From assembly GCF_963678635.1 (NCBI RefSeq), contig NW_026971600.1:1-64000 (forward strand): a stretch of DNA of 64,000 nucleotides. The letters are read 5' to 3'. The stretch's first letter is position 1. The number at the start of each line of letters is the position of its first letter. Made by a program: the position numbers and the translations under genes. Shown piece by piece: positions 11,801 through 18,800 of the stretch. The notes under the pieces are model-generated. The model was not told the origin of the DNA, made no database searches, and saw only the letters and a program-made list of their open reading frames with translations. Source of the stretch: Symsagittifera roscoffensis. Its lineage: Eukaryota > Xenacoelomorpha > Acoela > Convolutidae.

Positions 11801-12368
11801 GATAAAGATCCTGTCCAAGGAGGATCCAGTCCCCTTAGATTTGTTGCTGCGCTCGAACCTGGTCCAGCAAGAACTCTCTCGCATGAATATAAACAGCCTC
11901 TCATTATTGGATAAAACGGTGCAAGTCACACCACAAGTAATGCGGATGCTGGGTGGATTGTTAGAAAGAGAAGTGACCAGAGATAACCCCGAGTGGACAG
12001 CAGCAGTGGCATCGCTAACAGTCAGTAAGAAAGTGAAGATCATGCCGTCCAGACAACAGCACGAAGAGAACAAGAGGGATTGTAGGACAATAGTTCAGCA
12101 ACTAGTATCCTCAATACCCCAAGAGATTTTAACCAGTACTTCTTACGGACGGAAAGAACAGGGGAGCAGCAAGCGAAAGAAAACCGTCACCTTTGTAGAC
12201 CGGGAAAAAGAGGGTGAAGAGGTAGAACAAAATCTGCTGCAAGACTATTTGTCCGGGGAGAAGGATGAGGAGAAAAACCAGCAATCACAAGATCAACACC
12301 CGGGACAAGTGAATTTGTCCGGGGAGTCCGAGATAGACGAGAAAATCCTGATGAGAAACAGGACCTAG
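5889..12368 (+). CDS. Element A ORF1: Gag-protease-reverse transcriptase-RNase H polyprotein
   Basis: This 2159-aa ORF starts at ATG 5889 and ends at TAG 12366-12368. In order it has a charged low-complexity N-terminus; a coiled coil at about 300-420; an RGS-rich basic stretch; a retrotransposon Gag region at about 598-760; two CCHC zinc knuckles (C801/C804/H809/C814 and C853/C856/H861/C866) for RNA binding; an aspartic protease with DTG at 1160-1162 and a later ILGRDF motif; a reverse transcriptase with catalytic D1580 (LDLGSAFWQ) and YVDD at 1645-1648; and RNase H with D1793/D1795 and a VDNRAL segment. The integrase is not in this frame. Gag and Pol are fused here without a stop, unlike element B. 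The last ~45 residues contain LSGE repeats encoded by PPT-like DNA. All visible catalytic motifs are intact, so the product is likely functional in a cytoplasmic particle. Confidence 0.95.
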   Translation: MSLDKSRIPKRGNSSRKFIPEKQRKTMTDPFVDWIKRTRSDKKGTVSGRMVETRSQKTSEERRELLEVEVNTDHTMNDNQGVNGLEGRGRRLASESTPVEQGHDFATSTGTLDREEMSELSDISTEVTATRRSPTDNTMMASGTGKQTTSSSFSERMKNTFGNIFPFSIGGGAGNDGESQEEEDEEEQGDFGSQVSLNSSIQESEAHVGRETRTMDKFGVVTTISKEANTPGQSKDFAIRTSSEPQTGESRTGGLGNALADPEIDNDKTSRQRVKARISTSTKLPGTDRVTPPHVTPLMDNGAALEEALNNIVGSLGEQNEQMSIRMSELERAVHIERESLREEINRNRQEVDRSEKRLKERTDEHMTRNLSRMTREAEQRELRLRADMEKLRIQQEQSLGSLDTKIDAMMERRTQAIMDRLDGLLSSKSGPKEGEPNSGGPNREPRVNFNEHQRRKTNGSTRGRGSSSGYATRGNTAWGPNSRASSTGNRQTSNERPTQSTHATGRSDSGNMGHTSPRRSHMGQAGNAHGDSDCRDAPHTEPSTRCEDTQAGHSRDATAMATAFEPLNRSLETFLTRLSRTNERSEKSRRVFKKPRCYKDESDGCIDTWIEVMKLHFEEEDLSERQECSALTSNLEGTALNCVMAKKQYQRDTAEKIFEILLNRFGSGVQGHQAMMRFEKRRQREDETIDKFLDDLEMLRRRSQPDESNRRMNLAVASKFIDGVKNDELRTMLATHYTPLSTNAPTPEELRLKSKEYLLLKPPSRSGYYKNNYGNFNNGPANQGNNWYKPRDDMDKRRSCANCSSTDHHVSACPAYKQGMKAIGFSLEHEDASELEHEDFMRGVIAKFGPRCFFCNLEGHFKSDCPQFWDAVADIKHPRHEEALSGVKASKARLLNEAEARRKDKPQELAAKKMQAVTGEACEPEPATAADDFKIDYKAAAKDALNRVQQELVTKEIEQRVKLELENEKLQEQLNTFEATEFEETKTPSSLDMKLKVISGKRFGMAPQGKKIQSIISVAGHQVIRNLSEPSEFTLMHLDTYADYLRQVEPRTESRAVRALLTTGGPRMKKLHGRYLEVYGPYQIMLNVDGISIYTRTYITTDDDQMGQIYLGEEELKVRRIGHDAMMEQDAVHIGYEADVTAHLLDTNGTKIGVTGLLDTGAVVSVMPIKTWERMGFTREDLIPTNLRLAAANRGAIYVAGRTPVTVLHMGGRNLWMSFLVVENLDDADQFILGRDFVRNFDVMIDLNNGLIRIRNPDRKYVKRPINRIITDENKVPVFLDRKVKLQPGQAVVAIFRMRNLNSLSDSKQVCLVPNPNSQSSVILGRSFSVTRNGLCVSVLLNTLDTTVSIQRGKKLGYALPMRTDYEETQNLKKYSVKDCPYHANKDKILKRIDELKSIRKLFSMKSETDDGLSSCSNFPERPSSYELDSDKPVLPEIEHLKGKIGEGDFEKLRDLLDRNAEVFSKHKADIGCCNFVGHEIELEEGAVPHREGARRMTPHKSEACRAEIEMLLEYDMIEPSKSPWACGVVMAKKKGGQLRFCCDFRYLNAVTIKDAYPIPRIDESLSKLGDAKFFTTLDLGSAFWQVPLRKKDREKTGFACELGLYQWKRMPFGLCNATATFQRLMAQALTGVTKKYGNLLMCYVDDVVIATPTLEDHIDRLDEVFGCMKRAGLKCKPSKCEILRDSIKYLGRMVDRHGVRPDPEAVEAVLTWKAPRTDTQLMSFLGFANYYREFIKGYADKVYPMQKLMRNKGKKFEWNDEAQVAFENIKRELCEAPVLGMSTEKGMYVLDTDASVVAISGILHQEQEWNGRTVLRPIAYGSKVLSDTEMKYGAPKAEMFAVVTFVEKYRAYLGSAPFKLRVDNRALSWLKTYSMDQSYIGRWIVRLDGYHMIIEHRMRDKHQNADSLSKKTEFYERLEQKQANQAEVKEGFSFLDKETYEALPLTRWFDKSGHPIPGHPELPVEKAAEIKILSKEDPVPLDLLLRSNLVQQELSRMNINSLSLLDKTVQVTPQVMRMLGGLLEREVTRDNPEWTAAVASLTVSKKVKIMPSRQQHEENKRDCRTIVQQLVSSIPQEILTSTSYGRKEQGSSKRKKTVTFVDREKEGEEVEQNLLQDYLSGEKDEEKNQQSQDQHPGQVNLSGESEIDEKILMRNRT

Positions 12369-12392
12369 AGAACAAAGTTTTGTCCGGGGAGT
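12249..12392 (+). repeat. Triple GTCCGGGGAG repeat at the ORF1/ORF2 junction
   Basis: GTCCGGGGAG occurs at 12251, 12317 and 12382, spaced 66 and 65 bp, and is preceded by TT each time. It matches the core of the 3' polypurine tract next to the 3' LTR (25648-25657). In protein it gives repeated LSGE. The third copy follows the ORF1 stop and lies in the ORF2 frame. Confidence 0.8.
12269..12368 (+). promoter_or_regulatory. ORF1/ORF2 overlap, possible -1 frameshift zone
   Basis: The ORF2 frame is -1 relative to ORF1 and has been open since the TGA at 12266-12268, so the two frames overlap by 100 nt. G AAA AAC (12272-12278), in register with ORF1 codons AAA AAC, lies immediately after that TGA and resembles, imperfectly, a -1 slippery heptamer. 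The same sequence and stop are present in element B. Reinitiation at the ATG at 12401, 33 nt after the ORF1 stop, is the main alternative. Confidence 0.4.
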
Positions 12393-12400
12393 TCAGATGG

Positions 12401-15400
12401 ATGCGAAGGAAATACGGACATGATCTGGAGGAGCGTGCAGTCTCCGGCACAACACCTTCGACGGATGATAAGTCAGAAAGCTCGAGAATGAACACCTATT
12501 CAGACAGGGATTCGACCTCGGGATCAGAACTGTCAGAACTGGCGATACACACGCTACTAGTGGAAACTCGGGCGAGAAACCTGGACAGAGAGGTGTACCA
12601 GGATCCTGACAGTGATCGCTACCTAATACCAAGCGAAAGAGTCTTTGACAACGCAGCGGATGACTTAGAAACGATAGCGGTATCGAAACGTTCGATAAGC
12701 CTGTTGCCGCAGAAAGAGGTAGTCAGGACTGATCTTCAGCCGTTTCAAAAAGAAACACAACCGTTGGCGAAGATTTGGTGCGTTAAGATGGAAGAAGACA
12801 CACATCAGCCCAACGAGCTGAACAGTCAGATGAGAGTCATGAAGACGTACTTGAAGGCGAGATACAGACTCTCGGACCTTCTAAGGGCGCAGAGAAATGA
12901 TCGCATGACAAGCAACCTAAAAAGGTGGATAGAAAACGGTGCACCTGACAAAGGTGACCTGGAAGAAGACAGCTATAGGATCCTGAGACAATACTTCATG
13001 CAGAAGGAGGGGAGATTATATCTGAACAAGGACGGGATCGTGGCTTGCAGGAGAAGAGAAGAAGACAAGGTCTTATACAAATATAACGCGATAGTGTTGC
13101 CGCAACTCTATCAGACAGAACTATTATTCAGGTCGCATGATCAGATGGGCCATCAAGGGATCGACAAAGTGTATCAGAGGATCCTGAAGCGCTTTGAGTG
13201 GCCTGGGATGAAAAAGGCATGCGAGAAATGGGTGACAGCATGTCTGTCATGCCAACAGGTCAAGGATCCTAGGAAGTTGCGATTTCCTTTACAATCAATT
13301 GAATCGTCTGAATTCAACGAGGTGGTGCAGATAGATCACCAGAAGATATGCATGACAGACAGCGGTTACAACCAAGTCTTGGTCATGATAGATCACTTCA
13401 CGAAGTATGCAGAGGCCGTGCCCTGCATAACTGCCTCAGCGGAAGAGACATGCGACCACCTGATCAATACGTGGATAGCAAGACACGGATGTCCAATGAC
13501 GTTTCAATCGGACAATGGAACGGCTTTCGTAGGCGAGCTTACGAAAGAGCTTATGAGACGGTCACAAGTCGCTCAGGCTCACTCCACGACATACCACCCT
13601 CAGACGAATGGCTTAGTGGAAAGACAGAATAGGACGTTAGTGTCGATGCTGAGAGTATATTGTTCCAGGTACATGACCGATTGGGACAGATACCTTCCAC
13701 AGGTGATGGGAGCTTATAATAGCACGCAACACTCCACCACTGGAGTCAGTCCACACATGATGCTGACGGGACACGAGAAGTCTTTACCCTTGACATTCTT
13801 CTACCCAGAGTATGAGGGAAAGAAAACATCCCCACAGGTCTACGTGAGGGACGTGATCAGACGCCAACAGGAGTTGAACGACTTGTGTAGACGAAACACT
13901 CAGCAGGCACAGGCAAGGCAGAGGAAAAGATTCGACAAGAAAGCAGCTGGTGCAAAGGCTTACTCGGTGGGAGACTACGTATGGGTATTTCAGAACGTTA
14001 TACCACCGAAAGGGACAAAAAAGCTTCTGAAGAAGTGGAGGGGACCCTTCATGATTACAGAGGTGCACCAAGAGGGACGCTTTTATAGACTGAGTACTGG
14101 CCGAGCCGCCCACTACGAGAACATCAAGCCACACAATCCATCGACAGAAGACTGGTGTATACCTGCAGACATGGAAGAAGGGGATTATCTAATGATGGAT
14201 CCTGCTTGTGAGGTCAATGAAAAAGGCACCAGGGAGAAGAACGATGGAAACGAAGTCGTAGAGGAAGGTACGGATACACCATTGGACCTGGATCCAAACG
14301 AACAGATCGAAGCGGACGATGAAACCTTGCCCTACGCAGAGGAAGATTGGCAGGATTCCGAACAGACAGAGGTTCCCAAGAACATGGAACCAGATCTTCC
14401 GTTCACGATGCAGACTCGTCAGAAAGACGGGACGAGACTAAGAAAGAAATACAATCCTTACGGTGACGACTTTGTAGTGGACAGGATAGATCTAAAGAAA
14501 ATAGTGGAGGAAGTAGTGGGTTTAGAGGAAATAACAGTGTCACAGGACATTGACATAGTCGATGATCACAACGATGAGTGGGTTGACGACTGGTCGAAAC
14601 CCGAGGTGGAGTTCGACGATGAGCAACAGCAGTCAAATGAACAAGACCTGACGAACCTGCGTGTCTTAGAGTGGCTGAACGAAATGACATCAGACCCTGA
14701 AAAGACCAGCGTTACGATTCAAGACGTAGATCGCGAAAGCGCGAAATACATTAAGACCGAACGAGATGATCCTTCCTGGGCTGCCCAGGAAGGACAACTT
14801 CTCATTCCAGCTTCTAATCTTGACTTAATACCCGGTATGCGATCGACGGGGACGCCGATGGATATTTTTGTCCGGGGAGTGGGGGTAGGACTTACCCACA
14901 CTGAAAACTTGATAATAAAAAAATTGAGAATAGCAAGAGAAACAGGAAACTTAGAAGCAGAAACAGGTGAAGAACCTAAGAAACCTGACATAGGCAGGGT
15001 AGTTGAGTCATATTTTAATTTACCAAATGAATATTCGAGTAACATAATACTAACAGACAGTGATTTCATACTCACAAACAGAACATGTGCGGTAGCTATC
15101 ACCGCAGACATGAGTTTTAGGACGGCGCTAGCGGCAGATTTTAAGAGGGAATATAAAAACGTGGAATTCCTTTGGAAGCAAAGACCAGGGATAGGGGGCG
15201 TAGCAGCCTTAACCCCGGCGGTGTCGCAAATACCGGGAAAGTACTTATGCTTCCTGGTAACGAGGGCGACAGAGAAGCAACACGTGGACCCAGAAAATCT
15301 AGTCTTGTCTTTGACGAGGCTGAGGGACTTCCTTGTGGAAATGGACGTGAAGGAGCTTTCGCTTCCAGTGTACGATCCAAATAGAGGAAGACTGCATCCT

Positions 15401-15490
15401 CGGGAATTGTACGCGCTTGTACACGTGATATTCTCTGGTACGAACATACAAGTATATCTACATAAGAAATATTACTTAAGTATAGGCTGA
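12401..15490 (+). CDS. Element A ORF2: integrase with macro-domain-like C-terminal extension
   Basis: The first ATG is 12401 (1029 aa); the frame is open from 12269, so frameshift expression would add residues. An N-terminal linker of ~240 aa precedes an integrase zinc finger H246-x4-H251-x29-C281-x2-C284. The catalytic core has D312, D371 (SDNGTAF) and E407 (VERQNR), a D-D-35-E spacing. A GPF-type C-terminal motif (WRGPFMI) lies near 547-551. A long acidic linker follows. Residues ~880-1025 resemble TARG1/OARD1-type macro domains: an early CAVAITADMSFRTALAADFK segment, then VAAL, YLCFLVTRA, a SLTRLRDFL helix, ELSLPVYD and a final IQVYL strand. The loop that carries the catalytic Asp in TARG1 reads PNRGRL here, so hydrolase activity is doubtful. 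ORF2 inserts cDNA in the nucleus; the extension may bind ADP-ribose (inference). Confidence 0.93.
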   Translation: MRRKYGHDLEERAVSGTTPSTDDKSESSRMNTYSDRDSTSGSELSELAIHTLLVETRARNLDREVYQDPDSDRYLIPSERVFDNAADDLETIAVSKRSISLLPQKEVVRTDLQPFQKETQPLAKIWCVKMEEDTHQPNELNSQMRVMKTYLKARYRLSDLLRAQRNDRMTSNLKRWIENGAPDKGDLEEDSYRILRQYFMQKEGRLYLNKDGIVACRRREEDKVLYKYNAIVLPQLYQTELLFRSHDQMGHQGIDKVYQRILKRFEWPGMKKACEKWVTACLSCQQVKDPRKLRFPLQSIESSEFNEVVQIDHQKICMTDSGYNQVLVMIDHFTKYAEAVPCITASAEETCDHLINTWIARHGCPMTFQSDNGTAFVGELTKELMRRSQVAQAHSTTYHPQTNGLVERQNRTLVSMLRVYCSRYMTDWDRYLPQVMGAYNSTQHSTTGVSPHMMLTGHEKSLPLTFFYPEYEGKKTSPQVYVRDVIRRQQELNDLCRRNTQQAQARQRKRFDKKAAGAKAYSVGDYVWVFQNVIPPKGTKKLLKKWRGPFMITEVHQEGRFYRLSTGRAAHYENIKPHNPSTEDWCIPADMEEGDYLMMDPACEVNEKGTREKNDGNEVVEEGTDTPLDLDPNEQIEADDETLPYAEEDWQDSEQTEVPKNMEPDLPFTMQTRQKDGTRLRKKYNPYGDDFVVDRIDLKKIVEEVVGLEEITVSQDIDIVDDHNDEWVDDWSKPEVEFDDEQQQSNEQDLTNLRVLEWLNEMTSDPEKTSVTIQDVDRESAKYIKTERDDPSWAAQEGQLLIPASNLDLIPGMRSTGTPMDIFVRGVGVGLTHTENLIIKKLRIARETGNLEAETGEEPKKPDIGRVVESYFNLPNEYSSNIILTDSDFILTNRTCAVAITADMSFRTALAADFKREYKNVEFLWKQRPGIGGVAALTPAVSQIPGKYLCFLVTRATEKQHVDPENLVLSLTRLRDFLVEMDVKELSLPVYDPNRGRLHPRELYALVHVIFSGTNIQVYLHKKYYLSIG
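14866..14889 (+). promoter_or_regulatory. Internal polypurine-tract-like site
   Basis: TTTTGTCCGGGGAG followed by a purine-rich GTGGGGGTAGG repeats the 3' PPT core (GTCCGGGGAG at 14870-14879) in the middle of the element, within ORF2. It could prime extra plus-strand synthesis like a central PPT; this is inferred from sequence identity only. Element B has the same site at about 38203-38226. Confidence 0.45.
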
Positions 15491-15893
15491 ATGATGTGCG
15501 AGAGGGTGTTAGGCCAAAGGACCAAGTTGCATGTAATATGTGATATGTGTGTTATGTTAGGTTATGTTATGTGTTAGGTTATTAAGATCATGGGTAAGTA
15601 GGGGTTAGTGACCATGAACAACTAGATGACGATCTTGGGAATAGATCCAAAGTTTGGATTGTCCAATCTTAGGTCGAATTCCAAAATTTTAGAAACCAAT
15701 TGATTTTAATAAATTTTAGGATAAATATCTTTTTATCTGAACTGTCTTTAAGCAGATTTTAACGATGTATGTTAAGGTGAAATTGGCAAGTGTGACATTC
15801 GTGATTTCTTTTCTAGATCCTGATTGATCATTTAATTGCTCACTTGAGTCAAAACTTGAAATCGAAATCAAATTAAATTTGGAGAAGAACAGT
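15491..15893 (+). other. ORF2-ORF3 spacer with GTTATG repeats and a candidate splice acceptor
   Basis: About 400 bp separate the ORFs. GTTATGTTAG-type simple repeats occupy about 15535-15585. A strong acceptor-like tract, GATTTCTTTTCTAG, ends at 15816, 77 nt before the ORF3 ATG, suggesting that ORF3 could be made from a spliced subgenomic RNA, as env genes are. TGTGACATTCG at 15791-15801 is an exact 11-bp copy of the LTR start. No donor site was identified. Confidence 0.45.
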
Positions 15894-18800
15894 ATGGATA
15901 ATTTCAACCTGGATGAATTGATGGACCTGGCAGAGGCATATGTAGGACCGATGGTAGATGCGATCTATCGTCGGCTGATCGAACGAGACTTCGCTCTGGA
16001 GGACCCAGAGGTGGTCATGTTGCTGACCGCCCTGATTAACATCTTGGGGCACGACAACCGTGGGGACCGCCCCACGGAAGTCCTGTTGATGGCAGCATAT
16101 GGAGAAAGAGGAGTACTAGACCGCCCGAACATGAGAGTGATGAGGTGGAGAAACGGGGCTCTCTCAGGGAGTGACTTGGCGAATGAGCCTGGGTTGGGAA
16201 GTTCTAGGACTTACCAACCAGGTGAGATGCCAATGCCCTCCAAGCCCAAACCTGGTCTGACGAGAATGCATCAGGAGATGAACAGCGAGGCGACCTCGTC
16301 TGGTTCACCACTGAGAGTAGCTGTGCCACCAAAAGGGGCGAGAGTAACACAGAAGGTTCAGACGAACCAAACCATACAAGATCTGGACGAGATGAACGAT
16401 CAGTTGAGAAGTACGAAGAAGGAGTTAGACGATATGACGAAGACCATGCTGGCAATGGAGGAAGACCGGGACATGTGGAGAAAGTTGTTTGAAGACTGCA
16501 ACAAAAAGCAGGGTCAAGAGATCGAACGCTTAAGGCAGGAATACAAAGAGCGATCGGAGCAGGTGGCGTTGACGACGTCCATTGAGAAAGTGATACCTGC
16601 AAGGGATATTCCTCGTGGGCAGTCCCCGATGGAGCTCTTGACACCTCGAGAAATGAGTCAAACAACGGAGACACGGCTTCCAGCAGAGACGAACCGAGTA
16701 ACAATCCCGGATCCTAGTGACACCTTGGGTGATCCCGTCGTAGAACAGACAGTGAGAAAACTGATAGAGACCGCTGGACGATTGGTCGCTAACAAGAATG
16801 CACCAGGTTCCGGGGTGACTGCACCCTATGGAACGATTGACGATACGGGCAGAGTACAACTCTCCCAGACAATAATCAGACAAGGGATAAGTGACGTGAC
16901 GCCACTCAGGGGGAGTTCGAAGATCACAGAGAGAAAAGTAAGGAAGATGCCAGCGAAGAAAGTGTCTCGTGTAATGGACGTGCAGAAGAATAATCAATTA
17001 AAGTATAATTTCACGGGAGTTCCGGAGACAGATCCGAGAGCCTGCTTCAATCGAGCTACCTGGAGCCCGGCTGTGAACCTGCAGCAACCACCACTCGGGA
17101 CATCTCACCTGATATTGGGAGACAGCTTAGTCCGAGTGCTAACGAGTTTGAGGACCTCATGGGTCACCACGGTGATGGCCTTTGGAGGCGCGACAATTGC
17201 CCAATTATACCGGATGGTGGAGCTGATGAATCCCGGGAGGATACCCAGTGTGATGATATTAGTTGGGACGAATGATATCTCCAGAGGATCAGACGAGCAG
17301 GAAGCACAGTGGGAATCAATGATGGTGTGTTTGTTCACCACTATCTGGCAGAAGTTCAGTTGCGCGGTACTGACCGTTTGCACGGTGCCAATGAACGCAA
17401 GAAACCTGACAGCATCAGGAAGAAGGCACAACGAGGGAGTCATGAGATGGAACAACATCATAAGAAACCTAGCAAATCGAAATGCCGGAAGAATGATCCT
17501 TATGGACATTGAACACGAATTGAGAGCCATGGAGCAAGCCAGACTGACTTCGGATGGCATCCACTTTGACACCATCGAGGGACAAGCTTGGTTGAATCGA
17601 GTCTTCCAAGAACGGTTGGACGAGTTAGAAGCAGAACTCTCTGACACAGGAGTACTGAAGGAAGAGGGAACGGTGAATGATACGGTGATCACTACCTTTG
17701 TGCCTCCTAACCTGGAAACGCGTTTGGGTACAGTCCCAGCCGCAATAAATTACCGGCAACAAAGCTCCAGCGAATCAGGTCGAAGAACTGACGTGCAGGA
17801 TCGGTTGGGAGAAGCACCGACGAGGAGGACAATTCATCCTAGGAGAAGGATAGGACCCGTCAACCAACCAAACGAAGGAGTAGCAGGCACGTCCAGATCA
17901 GACACTAGATCGGAGACAACGAGTAGCAGTCGAGAAGAGAGACCGAACAGAGGCTCATTGTTATGGTCTAGACCCATGCCGTCTCCCTGGCACATATACA
18001 AAGAAGAACTGATGAAGCTGGACCTGCAGAAAGTAAGCTTCATCGAAGATGCAAGGAGGATGCTAAATGGAGCGACGCTATCCGTCAGCAGATTATACTC
18101 AATAACCGGCGTAGACTGGTTGATAGCCGCTAGCATAAATTTCAGCTCCACGACAGCCTTAAGATTTGCTGACTTGGAAGGACTGCCCTCCAATAACACA
18201 ATGGGACCTGTGAATGCAAGACCGTTGCAGGATGTCAGATTGAACCATGAGGAGAGGAATCGTGAGGAAAGGCCAGGAAGATTCCTGACGGCGAGAGCGC
18301 CAATTGGACAACACGTGAAGATATTCAAGCAACTGACGACACCACCTAGTCATGTGAAGGAGAGAGTATACCCAAAACAAGTGAACCAAGATGGTGATGC
18401 CCAGAGATATGGCGGATTGACAGCAATAAAGAAAGATGAGAGCATCTTCGCCGCCTACGACAAAGCAGAAATGAGAAAGGCCAAGATCATGGTAGTAGCG
18501 AATTCAGAGTTCGTGTACACCTCTAAGTCTTTGTTTTGGCCGGACGTCATAATGCTGGCCGCAGTTGACCTAGACCTATTGCAATCAGTGTCATTGGCTA
18601 TAGGGGTACAGAGGCAGACAGAGATGAACCCGATAACGATTGTGTTTGCTGGCATCAATGACCATCTACACAGTAGAGGTTTTCTGAGCAGGCTCAGAGA
18701 TCCTGCAACAGCAGAAAACGCAGTATGGCCCGCGATAAAAGACATCCTGGAGTCAATGGGTGAAGTGGTAGACGCGACAAAGGAGGGAACATTCAACAAA

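Noticed and set aside
14719-15447. 242-codon open frame on the minus strand (and a similar one at 38056-38784)
   Set aside because: It lies antisense to the macro-domain-like part of ORF2, shows no family features, and is explained by the codon composition of the sense gene.
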